Source: Akkermansia sp.
GTDB taxonomy: Bacteria > Verrucomicrobiota > Verrucomicrobiia > Verrucomicrobiales > Akkermansiaceae
Length of the DNA stretch: 33,638 nucleotides
Assembly (NCBI GenBank): GCA_017409465.1
Contig: JAFQSQ010000048.1
Coordinates: 1 to 33,638 of the forward strand
Direction: 5' to 3'
This document shows positions 8,271-16,718 of the stretch, piece after piece (the stretch's first letter is position 1; every line of letters starts with the position of its first letter). The notes under the pieces were generated by a model, which saw nothing but the letters and a program-made list of their open reading frames with translations, had not been told where the DNA came from and searched no databases. The translations under genes were made by a program, and so were the position numbers.

Positions 8271-8292
8271 TTCTTGCCGATATCGGCAAGAA
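8271..8292 (+). promoter_or_regulatory. Perfect 22-bp palindromic operator over the fic promoter
   Basis: The two 11-base arms, TTCTTGCCGAT and ATCGGCAAGAA, are exact reverse complements with no spacer. The palindrome covers the -35 and most of the spacer of the fic promoter, so a bound dimer would block RNA polymerase. The obvious candidate repressor is the Fic protein itself, through its N-terminal helix-turn-helix domain. Confidence 0.75.
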
Positions 8293-8302
8293 ATGATACA
8301 AT
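8274..8302 (+). promoter_or_regulatory. Promoter of fic
   Basis: TTGCCG (8274-8279), a 17-bp spacer and TACAAT (8297-8302, 5/6). The GTG start at 8310 lies seven bases after the -10, so the mRNA is predicted to be leaderless. This also rules out the in-frame TTG at 8274, which is inside the -35. Confidence 0.65.
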
Positions 8303-8309
8303 TATTCCC

Positions 8310-9209
8310 GTGAAAGGGAACGATTATATCTCCGCAGCAGAGTTTGCCTCCGAACATGGCATTGCAGAACGAACGGCAAGAAATTACTGCGCCCAAGGAA
8401 AAATCGAAGGAGCTTTTCTGACCGGGAAAACGTGGAATATACCGATCGGCAGCTCACTGCCGAAACGACGCAACGGGAAAACGCACAAATCAGCCCTGCT
8501 CACAGCACTACAGGAACAGCAAAAAGCCAGGCTGCATGGCAATATCTATCACCGCACCCAAATTGAACTGACCTACAACTCCAACCACATGGAAGGGAGC
8601 AGGCTGACGCATGAACAGACTCGCTTTATATTTGAGACGAACACCATAGGCGTGGAACGTGAGTCCTTAAACATTGATGATATCATCGAAACCTGCAATC
8701 ACTTCCGCTGCATCGACATGATCATCGAGCGAGCAGAGGAACGACTGAGTGAGGCTCTGATTTGGGAACTGCATCGTACACTCAAAAGCGGAACTTCAGA
8801 CGCTCGAAAAGAATGGTTTGCCGTAGGCGAATATAAAAAGCTCCCCAATGAAGTTGGCGGTATGGACACCACAGAGCCGGAGGACGTTGCGCGGTTCATG
8901 AAGCAACTCATCAGAGGGTACAACGGCATCCGCCACAAAACACTGGATGACATCCTGCATTTCCATCATCGTTTTGAATGCATACACCCTTTTCAGGATG
9001 GCAACGGACGAATCGGGCGATTAATCATGTTCAAGGAATGCCTGGCAAACGATATTATTCCCTTTATTATCACAGATAATCTCAAATCATTTTATTACAG
9101 AGGATTACAATTCTGGCTCGACATTCCCGAATATCTCCGCGATACATGCCTCACAGCACAGGATGATTACAGAAGGATGATGAAGAAATATCGCATTGGG
9201 AACGACTAA
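8310..9209 (+). CDS. fic: Fic-family adenylyltransferase with N-terminal DNA-binding domain
   Basis: Fic enzymes transfer AMP, or another nucleotide moiety, to hydroxyl side chains of target proteins. From the GTG at 8310 the protein has 299 residues. Residues 4-46 (DYISAAEFASEHGIAERTARNY...GKTWNIP) look like an excisionase/MerR-like winged helix-turn-helix. SNHMEG at 91-96 matches the inhibitory (S/T)xxxE(G/N) helix motif placed N-terminal to the core, as in self-inhibited class II Fic proteins. The active-site loop HPFQDGNGRIGR (226-237) is intact, with the catalytic His226. The gene stands alone between the fumarase terminator and the cdsA promoter, with no separate antitoxin. The palindrome over its promoter suggests autoregulation. 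The target protein is unknown. The next in-frame ATG lies inside the inhibitory motif, which also favours the GTG. Confidence 0.88.
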   Translation: MKGNDYISAAEFASEHGIAERTARNYCAQGKIEGAFLTGKTWNIPIGSSLPKRRNGKTHKSALLTALQEQQKARLHGNIYHRTQIELTYNSNHMEGSRLTHEQTRFIFETNTIGVERESLNIDDIIETCNHFRCIDMIIERAEERLSEALIWELHRTLKSGTSDARKEWFAVGEYKKLPNEVGGMDTTEPEDVARFMKQLIRGYNGIRHKTLDDILHFHHRFECIHPFQDGNGRIGRLIMFKECLANDIIPFIITDNLKSFYYRGLQFWLDIPEYLRDTCLTAQDDYRRMMKKYRIGND

Positions 9210-9241
9210 TCAATATCGGACATCAACAAGTCATTAAAACA

Positions 9242-9270
9242 TTGACATTTGCAGTCTGAATTACTACAAT
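9242..9270 (+). promoter_or_regulatory. Strong sigma-70 promoter of the cdsA operon
   Basis: TTGACA (9242-9247, perfect), a 17-bp spacer and TACAAT (9265-9270). The start is expected near 9277, giving a leader of about 48 bases, longer than for most genes in this window. Confidence 0.8.
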
Positions 9271-9325
9271 CATCCGAGAACGCCTCCGAGGACGGCACGA
9301 TTACACGGACACACTTTTCCGGCTT

Positions 9326-10228
9326 ATGACACCCAAACTCAAAACTTTTCTGGAACGCGGATTCAGCACCATCATCCTGCTCGCCATCCTGGGCGGCGCA
9401 CTCTGGCTGAATACACCCATCGCCTACGGCATCCTGATATGCCTGCTCTGCAATCTGACCACATGGGAGTGGTTCAACATGCTCAAGGGGACGACCACGA
9501 ACCGTTGGCTCGTCCTCATCGGCGGCGTAGTCTATCCCTGGCTGCAGCTGGCAGCCGTGCGTTACGATGCCGTGGTTCCCGGCATGCTTCAGCCGGAGCT
9601 GACCTACATCGCCGTGCCAATCTTCGGGCTGGTGTTATTTGCCATCACGGCCTTCATCTGCGAACTGTTCAGCATGGATTATCGCGGCAAGCTTGCCGAG
9701 CAGGCGCTTTCCTCCGTCTGCCGCACTGTGCTGGCATTCATCTACCCCGTCTGGTTGTTCTCCTTTGCTCTCTGGTATATCAATAACCAGCATACCGTCA
9801 ACCAGCTGCTCTGGCTCATCCTCTTCACGAAGATGAGCGACATCTGGGCCTACGTGAGCGGCGTGCTGATGGGCGGCAAGTTCATCACCCGCCGATTCAG
9901 CCCGGTGGTATCTCCCAAGAAGACGTGGGAAGGCATCATCGGCTCCATCATCATCACGCTGGTGTGCGGGGCGCTGCTCATCCCCACCCTGCTGGATAAA
10001 AGCGTCACCACGGCGGCCGGAATCGCCTGTTACGTAGCCGTGGCTCTTCCGCTCTTCTTCCTGGCCGTTGCCGGCGATCTGGCGGGCTCGCTCATCAAGC
10101 GCGGCCTTGCGGTGAAAGACAGCGGCTCTCTGCTGCCCGGTATCGGCGGCATCTTCGACCTGATTGATTCCCCTGCCTTTACGGTTTCCGTCATCACGGT
10201 GCTGGGGCTGGGTGCAGTTTTCTTATGA
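9326..10228 (+). CDS. cdsA: Phosphatidate cytidylyltransferase (CDP-diacylglycerol synthase)
   Basis: CdsA makes CDP-diacylglycerol from phosphatidate and CTP at the inner membrane, the branch point of phospholipid synthesis. The 300-residue protein has many hydrophobic segments, the conserved SPKKTWEGIIGS (196-207) and the C-terminal signature region GDLAGSLIKR.LAVKDSGSLLPG (250-272). The signature deviates from the usual PGHGG..DR.DS: it reads PGIGGIFDLIDS, so the usual His is Ile273 and the usual Arg is Leu279, while Asp251, Lys264, Asp265, Asp278 and Asp281 remain. The stop overlaps the next start (ATGA), coupling it to a lipid kinase that can supply phosphatidate. I consider the identity firm, with a lineage-specific signature. 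Confidence 0.92.
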   Translation: MTPKLKTFLERGFSTIILLAILGGALWLNTPIAYGILICLLCNLTTWEWFNMLKGTTTNRWLVLIGGVVYPWLQLAAVRYDAVVPGMLQPELTYIAVPIFGLVLFAITAFICELFSMDYRGKLAEQALSSVCRTVLAFIYPVWLFSFALWYINNQHTVNQLLWLILFTKMSDIWAYVSGVLMGGKFITRRFSPVVSPKKTWEGIIGSIIITLVCGALLIPTLLDKSVTTAAGIACYVAVALPLFFLAVAGDLAGSLIKRGLAVKDSGSLLPGIGGIFDLIDSPAFTVSVITVLGLGAVFL

Positions 10229-11220
10229 CTACCCCTATTCCATTACTCATCAACCCGAAAGCCGGAAGTCTCTTCCGCTCCGGGCTCAAGGCGTGGCTGG
10301 ACACGCACCGGGAGGATTTTCGCCTGATACCGACAAACAGTGCAGAAAATCTGACGGAGAAAGCACGAGAACTGGCAGAGAGCGGTGAGCCCATCGTCGC
10401 CGCAGCCGGAGGTGACGGCACGCTGATGTGTGCCGCACAGGGCATCATCGGCACCGGAGCCGCGCTGGGTATCCTCCCCTGCGGCACCATGAATGTCTTT
10501 TCCCGCGAACTGGGTATCGGTTCCCGCCGGTTTGATACAGCGCTGGCCGCCATGCGGGGCGACGTGCGCCAGGAGGTGGATATCTTCACCGTCAATGGGA
10601 GACCATTCCTGCAACTGGCCGGCTTCGGTCCTGACGCCAGCATCATCCGACGCATCACCCCGCGCATGAAAAAGCATCTCGGCGCAGCCTCCCACGTGGT
10701 CACCGGCATGCAGGTGGCAGTGGAGCACCACCCCATCATCACCGTCACCCTGCCCGACGGCGAACAGGTCTGTGGCACGCAGGTCATCCTGGGCAACGGC
10801 AAACGATACGGCGGCGAAGGACACCTCTTCGCCAATGCCAGCTACAACGATGGGCTGCTGGATGCCGCCATTATCCAGCTGGAGAGCACCGGGATACTCT
10901 TTGAGGTCATCTCCTATATGCTGATGCGTGGTGCCACTGAGCGCAACACGACCGACTTCACGCAGCTGCGCCGGTTCTCCTCCTGCACCATCTCCGCTGA
11001 GGCTTCTCTGGACTATCAGTTGGATGGTGACTATGCCGGGACGCTGGAAGCAGGAGAAACGGCCTTCATTGAGCGAATTCCGCATCCGCTGCACATCTGT
11101 GTACCGGCCATTCCGGAGCCGGTCACCCACTTCGGGCGCCTACTGGCTCACCCGGTGCTGGAAACTATGCGTAAGCAGATTGAGCGCATGAAAGAGGCTG
11201 TGAATAACCCGTGGGATTAA
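10225..11220 (+). CDS. Diacylglycerol kinase-family lipid kinase (YegS/DgkB-like)
   Basis: The 331-residue protein has the diacylglycerol-kinase catalytic fold: INPKAG at 10-14, the nucleotide-binding GGDGT at 62-66, and LPCGTMNVFSRELGI (85-99). The C-terminal half contains NGKRYGGEGHLFANASYNDGLLD, typical of the YegS/DgkB lid and metal region. The likely reaction is ATP-dependent phosphorylation of diacylglycerol or a related lipid; substrates in this family vary (diacylglycerol, sphingoid bases, phosphatidylglycerol). It overlaps cdsA by four bases, so recycling diacylglycerol to phosphatidate for CdsA is the natural reading. A terminator follows 40 bases after the stop. Confidence 0.88.
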   Translation: MTTPIPLLINPKAGSLFRSGLKAWLDTHREDFRLIPTNSAENLTEKARELAESGEPIVAAAGGDGTLMCAAQGIIGTGAALGILPCGTMNVFSRELGIGSRRFDTALAAMRGDVRQEVDIFTVNGRPFLQLAGFGPDASIIRRITPRMKKHLGAASHVVTGMQVAVEHHPIITVTLPDGEQVCGTQVILGNGKRYGGEGHLFANASYNDGLLDAAIIQLESTGILFEVISYMLMRGATERNTTDFTQLRRFSSCTISAEASLDYQLDGDYAGTLEAGETAFIERIPHPLHICVPAIPEPVTHFGRLLAHPVLETMRKQIERMKEAVNNPWD

Positions 11221-11260
11221 GCCGCTGCCGCATCTGCCCCGCCCCCGAACTTCACACAAA

Positions 11261-11290
11261 AACGCATCGGTTGTCAGCCGATGCGTTTTT
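11261..11290. terminator. Bidirectional terminator between the lipid kinase and malic enzyme genes
   Basis: A perfect 10-bp stem (11261-11270 with 11278-11287) has a 7-base loop. It is flanked by A residues on the left and T residues on the right, so it can end transcription from both convergent genes. Confidence 0.9.
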
Positions 11291-11318
11291 TGTGACTTGA
11301 TGCTGTCGCGCAGCACCA

Positions 11319-12626
11319 TCAATAGCTGTCCACCAGGGCGTGTGTACGCTGGTGCACACGAGCCACGCGAGCCTTCAGCTCCGCAATGTAGCTTTCCTTG
11401 TCCGGCAGCGGGCCGGCAGCCGCTCCGGAGATAACGGCCGCCTCGGCTATGGCCGGGCAGAGGAACTCAATCATACGCGGGTCAAAGGGCTTCGGGATGA
11501 CGTAGTCACGACCGAACTCGAGAGCAACGCCACCGTTGGCCTCCACCACTTCCTGCGGCACAGGCTGGCGAGCCAAATCGGCCAGAGCGCGGGCGGCGGC
11601 AATCTTCATGGCCTCGCTGATGCTCGTGGCGTGCATATCCAGAGCGGCGCGGAACATGTAGGGGAAGCAGCTGACGTTGTTCACCTGGTTCGGCCAGTCG
11701 GAGCGGCCGGAGCCCATGATGCAGTCCGGGCGGGCAGCCTTGGCTTCCTCGTAGGTGATTTCCGGGTCGGGATTGGCACAGGCGAAAATGATGGGGCTGG
11801 GAGCCATGCTCTTGACCATCTCAGGCTTGAGCAGCCCCTTCTTGGAGAGGCCCAGGAAAATATCTGCCCCCTGCAGAGCTACTTCGAGCGTGCAATCCTC
11901 GCTCTGAGCAAACATCGCCTTGGTGGGATGCAGATCCAGACGACCTGTATGAATGAGGCCCTTGGAATCAAACATGTAAATATTCTCACGACGAATACCC
12001 AGAGCCATGTAGAACTTGGCACAGGCGATACCGGCTGCACCGGCACCGCAGACCACGCACTTCATATCCTGCAACAGACGGCCGGTCAGGTGGGCTGCGT
12101 TCAGCAGAGCCGCACCGGAGATAACAGCCGTGCCATGCTGGTCGTCATGGAAGACGGGGATGTTCATCTCCTCGCGCAGGCGCTGCTCCACAATAAAGCA
12201 CTCCGGAGCCTTGATGTCCTCCAGATTAATGGCGCCGAAAGTGGGCTCCAGCGTCTTGATGACTTCGATGAGCGTCTCAGGTTTCTTGATATCAAGCTCG
12301 ATATCGAACACATCCACATCAGCATAAATCTTGAAGAGCAGACCTTTACCCTCCATCACAGGCTTCGATGCATGAGCCCCGATGTTGCCCAGGCCGAGCA
12401 CGGCGGTACCGTTGCTGATGACACCCACCAGGTTGCCACGGTTGGTATAGAGATTGGACTTGGCAGGGTCAGCGGCTATCTCGTTGCAGGGAACAGCCAC
12501 GCCGGGAGAGTATGCCAGCGTCAGGTCGTCAATGGAAAAGCAGGATTTGCAGGGCAGCACTTCCAGTTTACCGGGACGTGGCTGCTCGTGGTAGCGTAAT
12601 GCTCTGTCAGCTAAACTATCGCTCAT
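11319..12626 (-). CDS. NAD(P)-dependent malic enzyme (oxaloacetate-decarboxylating), short form
   Basis: The enzyme oxidatively decarboxylates malate to pyruvate and CO2, linking fumarase-derived malate to pyruvate. The 435-residue protein carries the malic enzyme N-terminal motifs AYSPGVAVPC, NRGNLVGVISNGTAVLGLGNIG and FKIYADVDVFDIEL, the active-site LEDIKAPECF and HDDQHGTAVISGAALLNA, and a Rossmann motif VVCGAGAAGIACA. It lacks the C-terminal phosphotransacetylase-like domain of E. coli MaeB, resembling the short bacterial form. An in-frame TTG at 12632 is possible, but ATG 12626 gives MSDSLADRALRYHEQPRPGK, a normal N-terminus for the family. It has its own promoter and no evident Shine-Dalgarno. 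Cofactor preference (NAD or NADP) cannot be read here. Confidence 0.94.
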   Translation of the reverse strand: MSDSLADRALRYHEQPRPGKLEVLPCKSCFSIDDLTLAYSPGVAVPCNEIAADPAKSNLYTNRGNLVGVISNGTAVLGLGNIGAHASKPVMEGKGLLFKIYADVDVFDIELDIKKPETLIEVIKTLEPTFGAINLEDIKAPECFIVEQRLREEMNIPVFHDDQHGTAVISGAALLNAAHLTGRLLQDMKCVVCGAGAAGIACAKFYMALGIRRENIYMFDSKGLIHTGRLDLHPTKAMFAQSEDCTLEVALQGADIFLGLSKKGLLKPEMVKSMAPSPIIFACANPDPEITYEEAKAARPDCIMGSGRSDWPNQVNNVSCFPYMFRAALDMHATSISEAMKIAAARALADLARQPVPQEVVEANGGVALEFGRDYVIPKPFDPRMIEFLCPAIAEAAVISGAAAGPLPDKESYIAELKARVARVHQRTHALVDSY

Positions 12627-12652
12627 ATGCAAATGAATATCGGTGAGCGGTC

Positions 12653-12680
12653 ATTATACACTTTTTCGCTCAACAGGCAA
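12653..12680 (-). promoter_or_regulatory. Promoter of the malic enzyme gene
   Basis: On the minus strand: TTGCCT (12680-12675), a 16-bp spacer and a perfect TATAAT (12658-12653). The start codon at 12626 is 26 bases after the -10, giving a leader of about 20 bases. The -10 region (aaaaagtgtataatgaccgc) resembles that of the ROK kinase promoter. Confidence 0.7.
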
Positions 12681-12693
12681 GCGCTTATTGCGT

Positions 12694-14604
12694 TCACTCC
12701 GCAACAGACGATATTTTTTTCGCGTTTCTGAGCAGTTCTGCCAGAGACTGATGCCCGGACTCAGCAGCGTAATCAGCCGCCGTGCGACCGTGAGCGTCTG
12801 CCAACGACGGATCGGCACCGGCTGCCAGCAGGCGGCGTGCAATGGCCTCATGCCCACCCTCTGCCGCGAGCATCAACGCCGTACATCCCACAAGCGGCTG
12901 CAGCGTGTAAGCAGGATAATGCACCATGGCATCCACATATACTCCGGCAGCCAGAGACTCCTCAAGTATCTCCATCACTCCACCCCGGGCGGCATACATC
13001 AGCATCGTCATGCCATCCTCACCCGGTCTGAGGGGCTCGCAACGGGCACCGGCCGCACGCAGCATGCTGATAATCCTGCGCCGGCCATACGCCGTGGCAA
13101 AAGTCAGGGCTGATTCACCCATCGAAGAAAGAGCGTTGACATCAGCTCCCTCGTCCAATAGCTTACGAACCAGCTGTTCATCCCCCATCCCGGAGGCCAG
13201 CATCAGCTGGGTTCTGCCGAGCATGTCGCGCTCGCGGGCATCCAACTGCAGCCCGGCCTGCAACAAACGGCGCACAATGGACGGATTGCGGCCATACAGA
13301 GCATCGTGCAGCAAGCCGGCGCCGAAATCATCGCGCATCTGCGGGTCAGCCCCATCATCCAGGAGCCTGTCCACCAGCTGAGGGAATGAATAGGTCGCTG
13401 CGAGCATGAGATGCGTCATGCCGTCATCATCAGGAGTCGTGGCATCGTATTCAGCACCGGCAGCTTCGAGCATGCGCAACAGTTCCTCATCGCGCATCCT
13501 GATCGCCCGGCCGAGATAATTCCAACCGTCCTTGTCGATATCGATATCAGCCCCTCTCTTCATCAGCAGACGTGCCACGGCGCCATGCTCAGGCTCACCG
13601 AGAGACATCACCTCGCCCAGCAGTTCTGCAAGCTCCTGCGATGAAACCGGGGTCTGCGAGCGAGCGGCATGATTCAGCATCTGCTCCACAGCTGCGGCAT
13701 CGCCTGCCGCTACCGCCATCTGCAACGCATTCTCATCATTGGCATCCTTGCGGAGAGGCGAAGCACCGGCTGCCAGCAGGCGGCGCACGACCTCGGTATG
13801 CCCCTCAGTGGCGGCCAGCATCAGCGGCGTCTCTCCATCCTGAGTGGTGATATCAACCGCCGCACCGGCTTCCAACAGCAGACTGACAGCATGCAGCATG
13901 CCCCCCTCAGCCGCAGCGTGCAGCTGGGTGCAGCCCTCATCATCCTCAAACTCCGGGCTGAGGCGGGCGCCGGCTTCCAGCAGGAGCCTGACGCAGTTTT
14001 CATCGCCGCTCCTCAGGGCGAAGCTCAGCACCGTCTCCCCCTGCTCCGAAAAGTCATTCACATAGCTCCCCTGCTCCAGAAGCCACGACACCGTATCCGC
14101 ATCGGCATCCTGCGCCGCATACATCAGCATCGTCATGCCCTCGCTATCATGGGCTGTGACATCGATGGCGGCCCCGGCATCCCTCAGCAGTCTGAAAAAG
14201 CGTTTTGTCGAAAGACGAAGGACATAGTCCATCGCCGTCAGGCCCCGCTCATCACGAGCGTTGATATCCCCTCCCATCGAGAGGAAAGCTTGCAGGAGAC
14301 GCGGCTGCAGGAGAAAAGGAGTCTCCCCCCGCTCAGCCAGGAAAAAAAGTTCAGCCAGCCAGGGATAATGAGCCACCGAGAGCGGGTCTTTCTTCCACAG
14401 CTCCAGCTGAGCCAGAAATCGCCGGCTTACTTCTTCAAACTCCCCATCCCTGTCCGCATGATGCAGGGTAAAAAAGGAATGTTCCTGCAATATACCAACG
14501 GCCTGCAAAGGAGACATCGGCAACCGCGCCGGGGCTTCGGCCACGACCAACGGCCCGGCTATCATCCCTGCACAGGTAAACAATACGGCAGCTCCTCGAA
14601 GCAT
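12694..14604 (-). CDS. Exported ankyrin-repeat protein, 636 residues
   Basis: The frame is open further upstream, but that part overlaps folA and reads as arginine/serine-rich shadow sequence. The ATG at 14604, 22 bases after the folA stop, starts a clear signal peptide (MLRGAAVLFTCAGMIAGPLVVAEA, likely cut after Ala24), so I use it. After a helical region (about 25-95) the rest is roughly a dozen ankyrin repeats, for example LLLEAGAAVDITTQDGETPLMLAATEGHTEVV and LLDEGADVNALSSMGESALTFA, running to the C-terminus. No enzyme domain is visible; a periplasmic or surface binding scaffold is the simplest reading. It is the last gene of the pyrF-thyA-folA run, so it is probably cotranscribed, although no functional link to folate is evident. 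Confidence 0.8.
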   Translation of the reverse strand: MLRGAAVLFTCAGMIAGPLVVAEAPARLPMSPLQAVGILQEHSFFTLHHADRDGEFEEVSRRFLAQLELWKKDPLSVAHYPWLAELFFLAERGETPFLLQPRLLQAFLSMGGDINARDERGLTAMDYVLRLSTKRFFRLLRDAGAAIDVTAHDSEGMTMLMYAAQDADADTVSWLLEQGSYVNDFSEQGETVLSFALRSGDENCVRLLLEAGARLSPEFEDDEGCTQLHAAAEGGMLHAVSLLLEAGAAVDITTQDGETPLMLAATEGHTEVVRRLLAAGASPLRKDANDENALQMAVAAGDAAAVEQMLNHAARSQTPVSSQELAELLGEVMSLGEPEHGAVARLLMKRGADIDIDKDGWNYLGRAIRMRDEELLRMLEAAGAEYDATTPDDDGMTHLMLAATYSFPQLVDRLLDDGADPQMRDDFGAGLLHDALYGRNPSIVRRLLQAGLQLDARERDMLGRTQLMLASGMGDEQLVRKLLDEGADVNALSSMGESALTFATAYGRRRIISMLRAAGARCEPLRPGEDGMTMLMYAARGGVMEILEESLAAGVYVDAMVHYPAYTLQPLVGCTALMLAAEGGHEAIARRLLAAGADPSLADAHGRTAADYAAESGHQSLAELLRNAKKISSVAE

Positions 14605-14626
14605 CTTCCCGGTGAAACGCTGATGA

Positions 14627-15094
14627 TTATTTTTCGTAAAGGACGAGGTCAAACCCCTCAAACTGCTCCTGCAGAGTCCGGCGCGTGAAATGATGCTCAA
14701 ACGGAGGGAACCAGGTATCGGCCTCATATTCGCCCCGCACGGCAGACACGTAGAGGCGGGACATGAGAGGAAGCAGCAAGGCATATATCTGAGCCCCCCC
14801 GATGACCATGACCTCGTTGTCCTGCAACTCCAACTCGCGAAGTTCAGCGATATCGCGGATGACAACGGCACCCTCCGCCGCAAACTGAGCATCTCGGGTC
14901 AGGACGATATTCTGGCGCCCGGGTAAGGGTCTGCCGAGCGATTCCCATGTCTTGCGCCCCATGAGGATGGGGTGTCCCATCGTCAATCGACGGAACAATT
15001 TCATATCCTCCGACAAACGCCAGGGGATACTCTGGCGGATACCGATAGCCCTGTCGGCAGCCATGGCCACCACCCCTGTAAACTCCGGCATCAT
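14627..15094 (-). CDS. folA: Dihydrofolate reductase
   Basis: FolA reduces dihydrofolate to tetrahydrofolate with NADPH, regenerating the cofactor oxidised by ThyA. The 155-residue protein has the usual length and motifs: [31 protein letters not shown] with the substrate-binding region (IPW.L..D), [27 protein letters not shown] at the NADPH site, and [15 protein letters not shown]. It starts inside the thyA stop (ATGA at 15094-15091), so translation is coupled. The next gene, an ankyrin protein, begins 22 bases downstream. Confidence 0.96.
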   Translation of the reverse strand: MMPEFTGVVAMAADRAIGIRQSIPWRLSEDMKLFRRLTMGHPILMGRKTWESLGRPLPGRQNIVLTRDAQFAAEGAVVIRDIAELRELELQDNEVMVIGGAQIYALLLPLMSRLYVSAVRGEYEADTWFPPFEHHFTRRTLQEQFEGFDLVLYEK

Positions 15095-15906
15095 ACGGAT
15101 ACAGCAGCTTTGATATGGGGATGCGGGTCATAGTTCTCCAGCGTGAAATCGGAGAAATCGAATCCGTCTATTTCCCTCACATCGGGGTTGATACGCATCT
15201 GCGGCAGTGGGCGAGGCTCACGGGTGAGCTGCAGGCGCGCCTGGTCGAGATGATTATTGTAGAGATGCAAATCACCAAAGGTATGCACGAACTCCCGAGC
15301 TTCGTAGCCGCAGACCTGCGCGGTCATCATCAGCAGCAATGCGTAGCTGGCAATATTGAACGGCACGCCCAGGAACAAGTCGCAGCTGCGCTGATACAGC
15401 TGAAGACTCAATCCATGCTTCTCGCCCTCTTTCTGAGCAGGAATCACGCAGAACTGGAAGAGGCAGTGACAGGGCGGCAACGCCATGCCATCGACCTCTG
15501 CCACGTTCCAGGCAGATACCAGATGGCGGCGGCTCCAGGGGTTGTTCTTCAGGCCGTCAATCAACCGGGTAATCTGGTCGATACTCCCCCCCTTACCATC
15601 CGGCCATGCTCGCCACTGAGAACCGTAGACCGGTCCAAGGTCGCCATTCTCATCAGCCCATTCATCCCAGATACTCACGCCGTTCTCCTGCAGATAGCGA
15701 ACATTGGTGCTACCCTTGAGGAACCAGAGAAGCTCATAGATGATGGAGCGCAGATGCAGTTTCTTGGTAGTCAGGCAGGGGAAGCCGCAGCGCAGGTCAA
15801 AGCGGGCCTGGCGCCCGAAGACGCCGATGGTTCCCGTACCGGTGCGGTCCTCACGACCGACGCCGTTGTCGAGCACATCCTGCAGCAGCTCAAGATACTG
15901 TTTCAT
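15091..15906 (-). CDS. thyA: Thymidylate synthase
   Basis: ThyA methylates dUMP to dTMP using methylene-tetrahydrofolate, producing dihydrofolate. The 271-residue protein matches the classical family: DRTGTGT at 20-26, [19 protein letters not shown], the active-site Cys146 in [32 protein letters not shown] for dUMP binding, and [12 protein letters not shown]. It lies 20 bases after pyrF without a clear Shine-Dalgarno and overlaps folA by four bases. The pyrF-thyA-folA order joins UMP supply, dTMP formation and cofactor recycling. Confidence 0.97.
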   Translation of the reverse strand: MKQYLELLQDVLDNGVGREDRTGTGTIGVFGRQARFDLRCGFPCLTTKKLHLRSIIYELLWFLKGSTNVRYLQENGVSIWDEWADENGDLGPVYGSQWRAWPDGKGGSIDQITRLIDGLKNNPWSRRHLVSAWNVAEVDGMALPPCHCLFQFCVIPAQKEGEKHGLSLQLYQRSCDLFLGVPFNIASYALLLMMTAQVCGYEAREFVHTFGDLHLYNNHLDQARLQLTREPRPLPQMRINPDVREIDGFDFSDFTLENYDPHPHIKAAVSV

Positions 15907-15926
15907 AGGTCGAATGAATGCTCAGG

Positions 15927-16712
15927 TCAAAGCCCGAGAGCCAGCCGAATCTGCTCCGCATAGCGGGCGGCCTTCTCAGCGAAGCTCAGTTCGGGATCTT
16001 TGTAGAGGATACCGCGGGAGACGTTGATGGCGGGAGGCGCCACACGGCTGCCGCCGGCCAGTGCTGCCAGGTCGCCGCCCTGTGCCCCGAGGCCGGGGAT
16101 AAGCAGCGGAGCGTCAGGAAGCTCCGTCAGGATTTCGCTGTTGGCATTCGTCAGGCCGACGACCATACCCACTTCCGTCGCGCTGTTCTCAGCGCGGGAG
16201 CGCTCTACCATATCGCCCACCAGGCGGTACACCCTGCGACCATCGGCGAGCAACTGCCGCTCCACATCGGCAGAGCCGGCGTTGGTCGTCACGGCCAACA
16301 GGTACACAGCCTTGCCGGGACGATCCAGGAAAGGTTCGAGAATATCGTAGCCCATGAATGGGTTGAGCGTCACGGCATCCACATCCATGCGGTCAAAATA
16401 TGCCTGAGCATAGTACTTCTGCGTCTCACCGATATCGCCGCGCTTGGCATCCAGAATCACCGGGATATTGCCGGGCATATCAGGCAGGAGCTCTTCCAGC
16501 AACTTGAGCCCCGGCAGACCCATCGCCTCGAAATAGGCGATATTGGGCTTGTAGGCAGCGGCATACGGGGCGGTTTCATCGATGACCTGACGCAGCCAGT
16601 CAGCCAGCTGGGTCATATTCTCCGTCTGCGGGCGGGGGTCGAGACCCACGCAAAGAGCTGAGCGGGTCTCACGTATACGAGCTGAAAGTTTTTCAGAGAA
16701 TTTCATAAGCAC
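15927..16712 (-). CDS. pyrF: Orotidine 5'-phosphate decarboxylase (PyrF, type 2)
   Basis: PyrF decarboxylates OMP to UMP, the last step of de novo pyrimidine synthesis. The protein (261 residues from GTG 16712; 259 from ATG 16706) shows the barrel motifs ALCVGLDPRP, AYKPNIAYFEA with the active-site lysine, VILDAKRGDIGET (the longer type 2 form of the DxKxxD site), DAVTLNPFMGYDIL, and the phosphate-binding LLIPGLGAQGGD and INVSRGI. The GTG is favoured by promoter geometry (six bases after the -10), the ATG by codon preference. First gene of the thyA-folA unit. Confidence 0.95.
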   Translation of the reverse strand: MLMKFSEKLSARIRETRSALCVGLDPRPQTENMTQLADWLRQVIDETAPYAAAYKPNIAYFEAMGLPGLKLLEELLPDMPGNIPVILDAKRGDIGETQKYYAQAYFDRMDVDAVTLNPFMGYDILEPFLDRPGKAVYLLAVTTNAGSADVERQLLADGRRVYRLVGDMVERSRAENSATEVGMVVGLTNANSEILTELPDAPLLIPGLGAQGGDLAALAGGSRVAPPAINVSRGILYKDPELSFAEKAARYAEQIRLALGL

Positions 16713-16718
16713 GGCGAT

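Noticed and set aside
8274..8309. TTG start giving a 12-residue longer Fic protein
   Set aside because: The TTG is part of the -35 element and palindrome, and the promoter -10 lies downstream of it.
11340..12599. Long plus-strand frame opposite malic enzyme (similar ones at 13669-14688, 18347-19324, 20123-21253 and 22162-23244)
   Set aside because: Each lies wholly or largely over a clearly identified gene on the other strand and has no family motif.
14605..14892. Extended N-terminus of the 12694 ankyrin gene overlapping folA
   Set aside because: The overlapping stretch reads as Arg/Ser/Cys-rich antisense-like sequence. ATG 14604 starts a proper signal peptide just after the folA stop.
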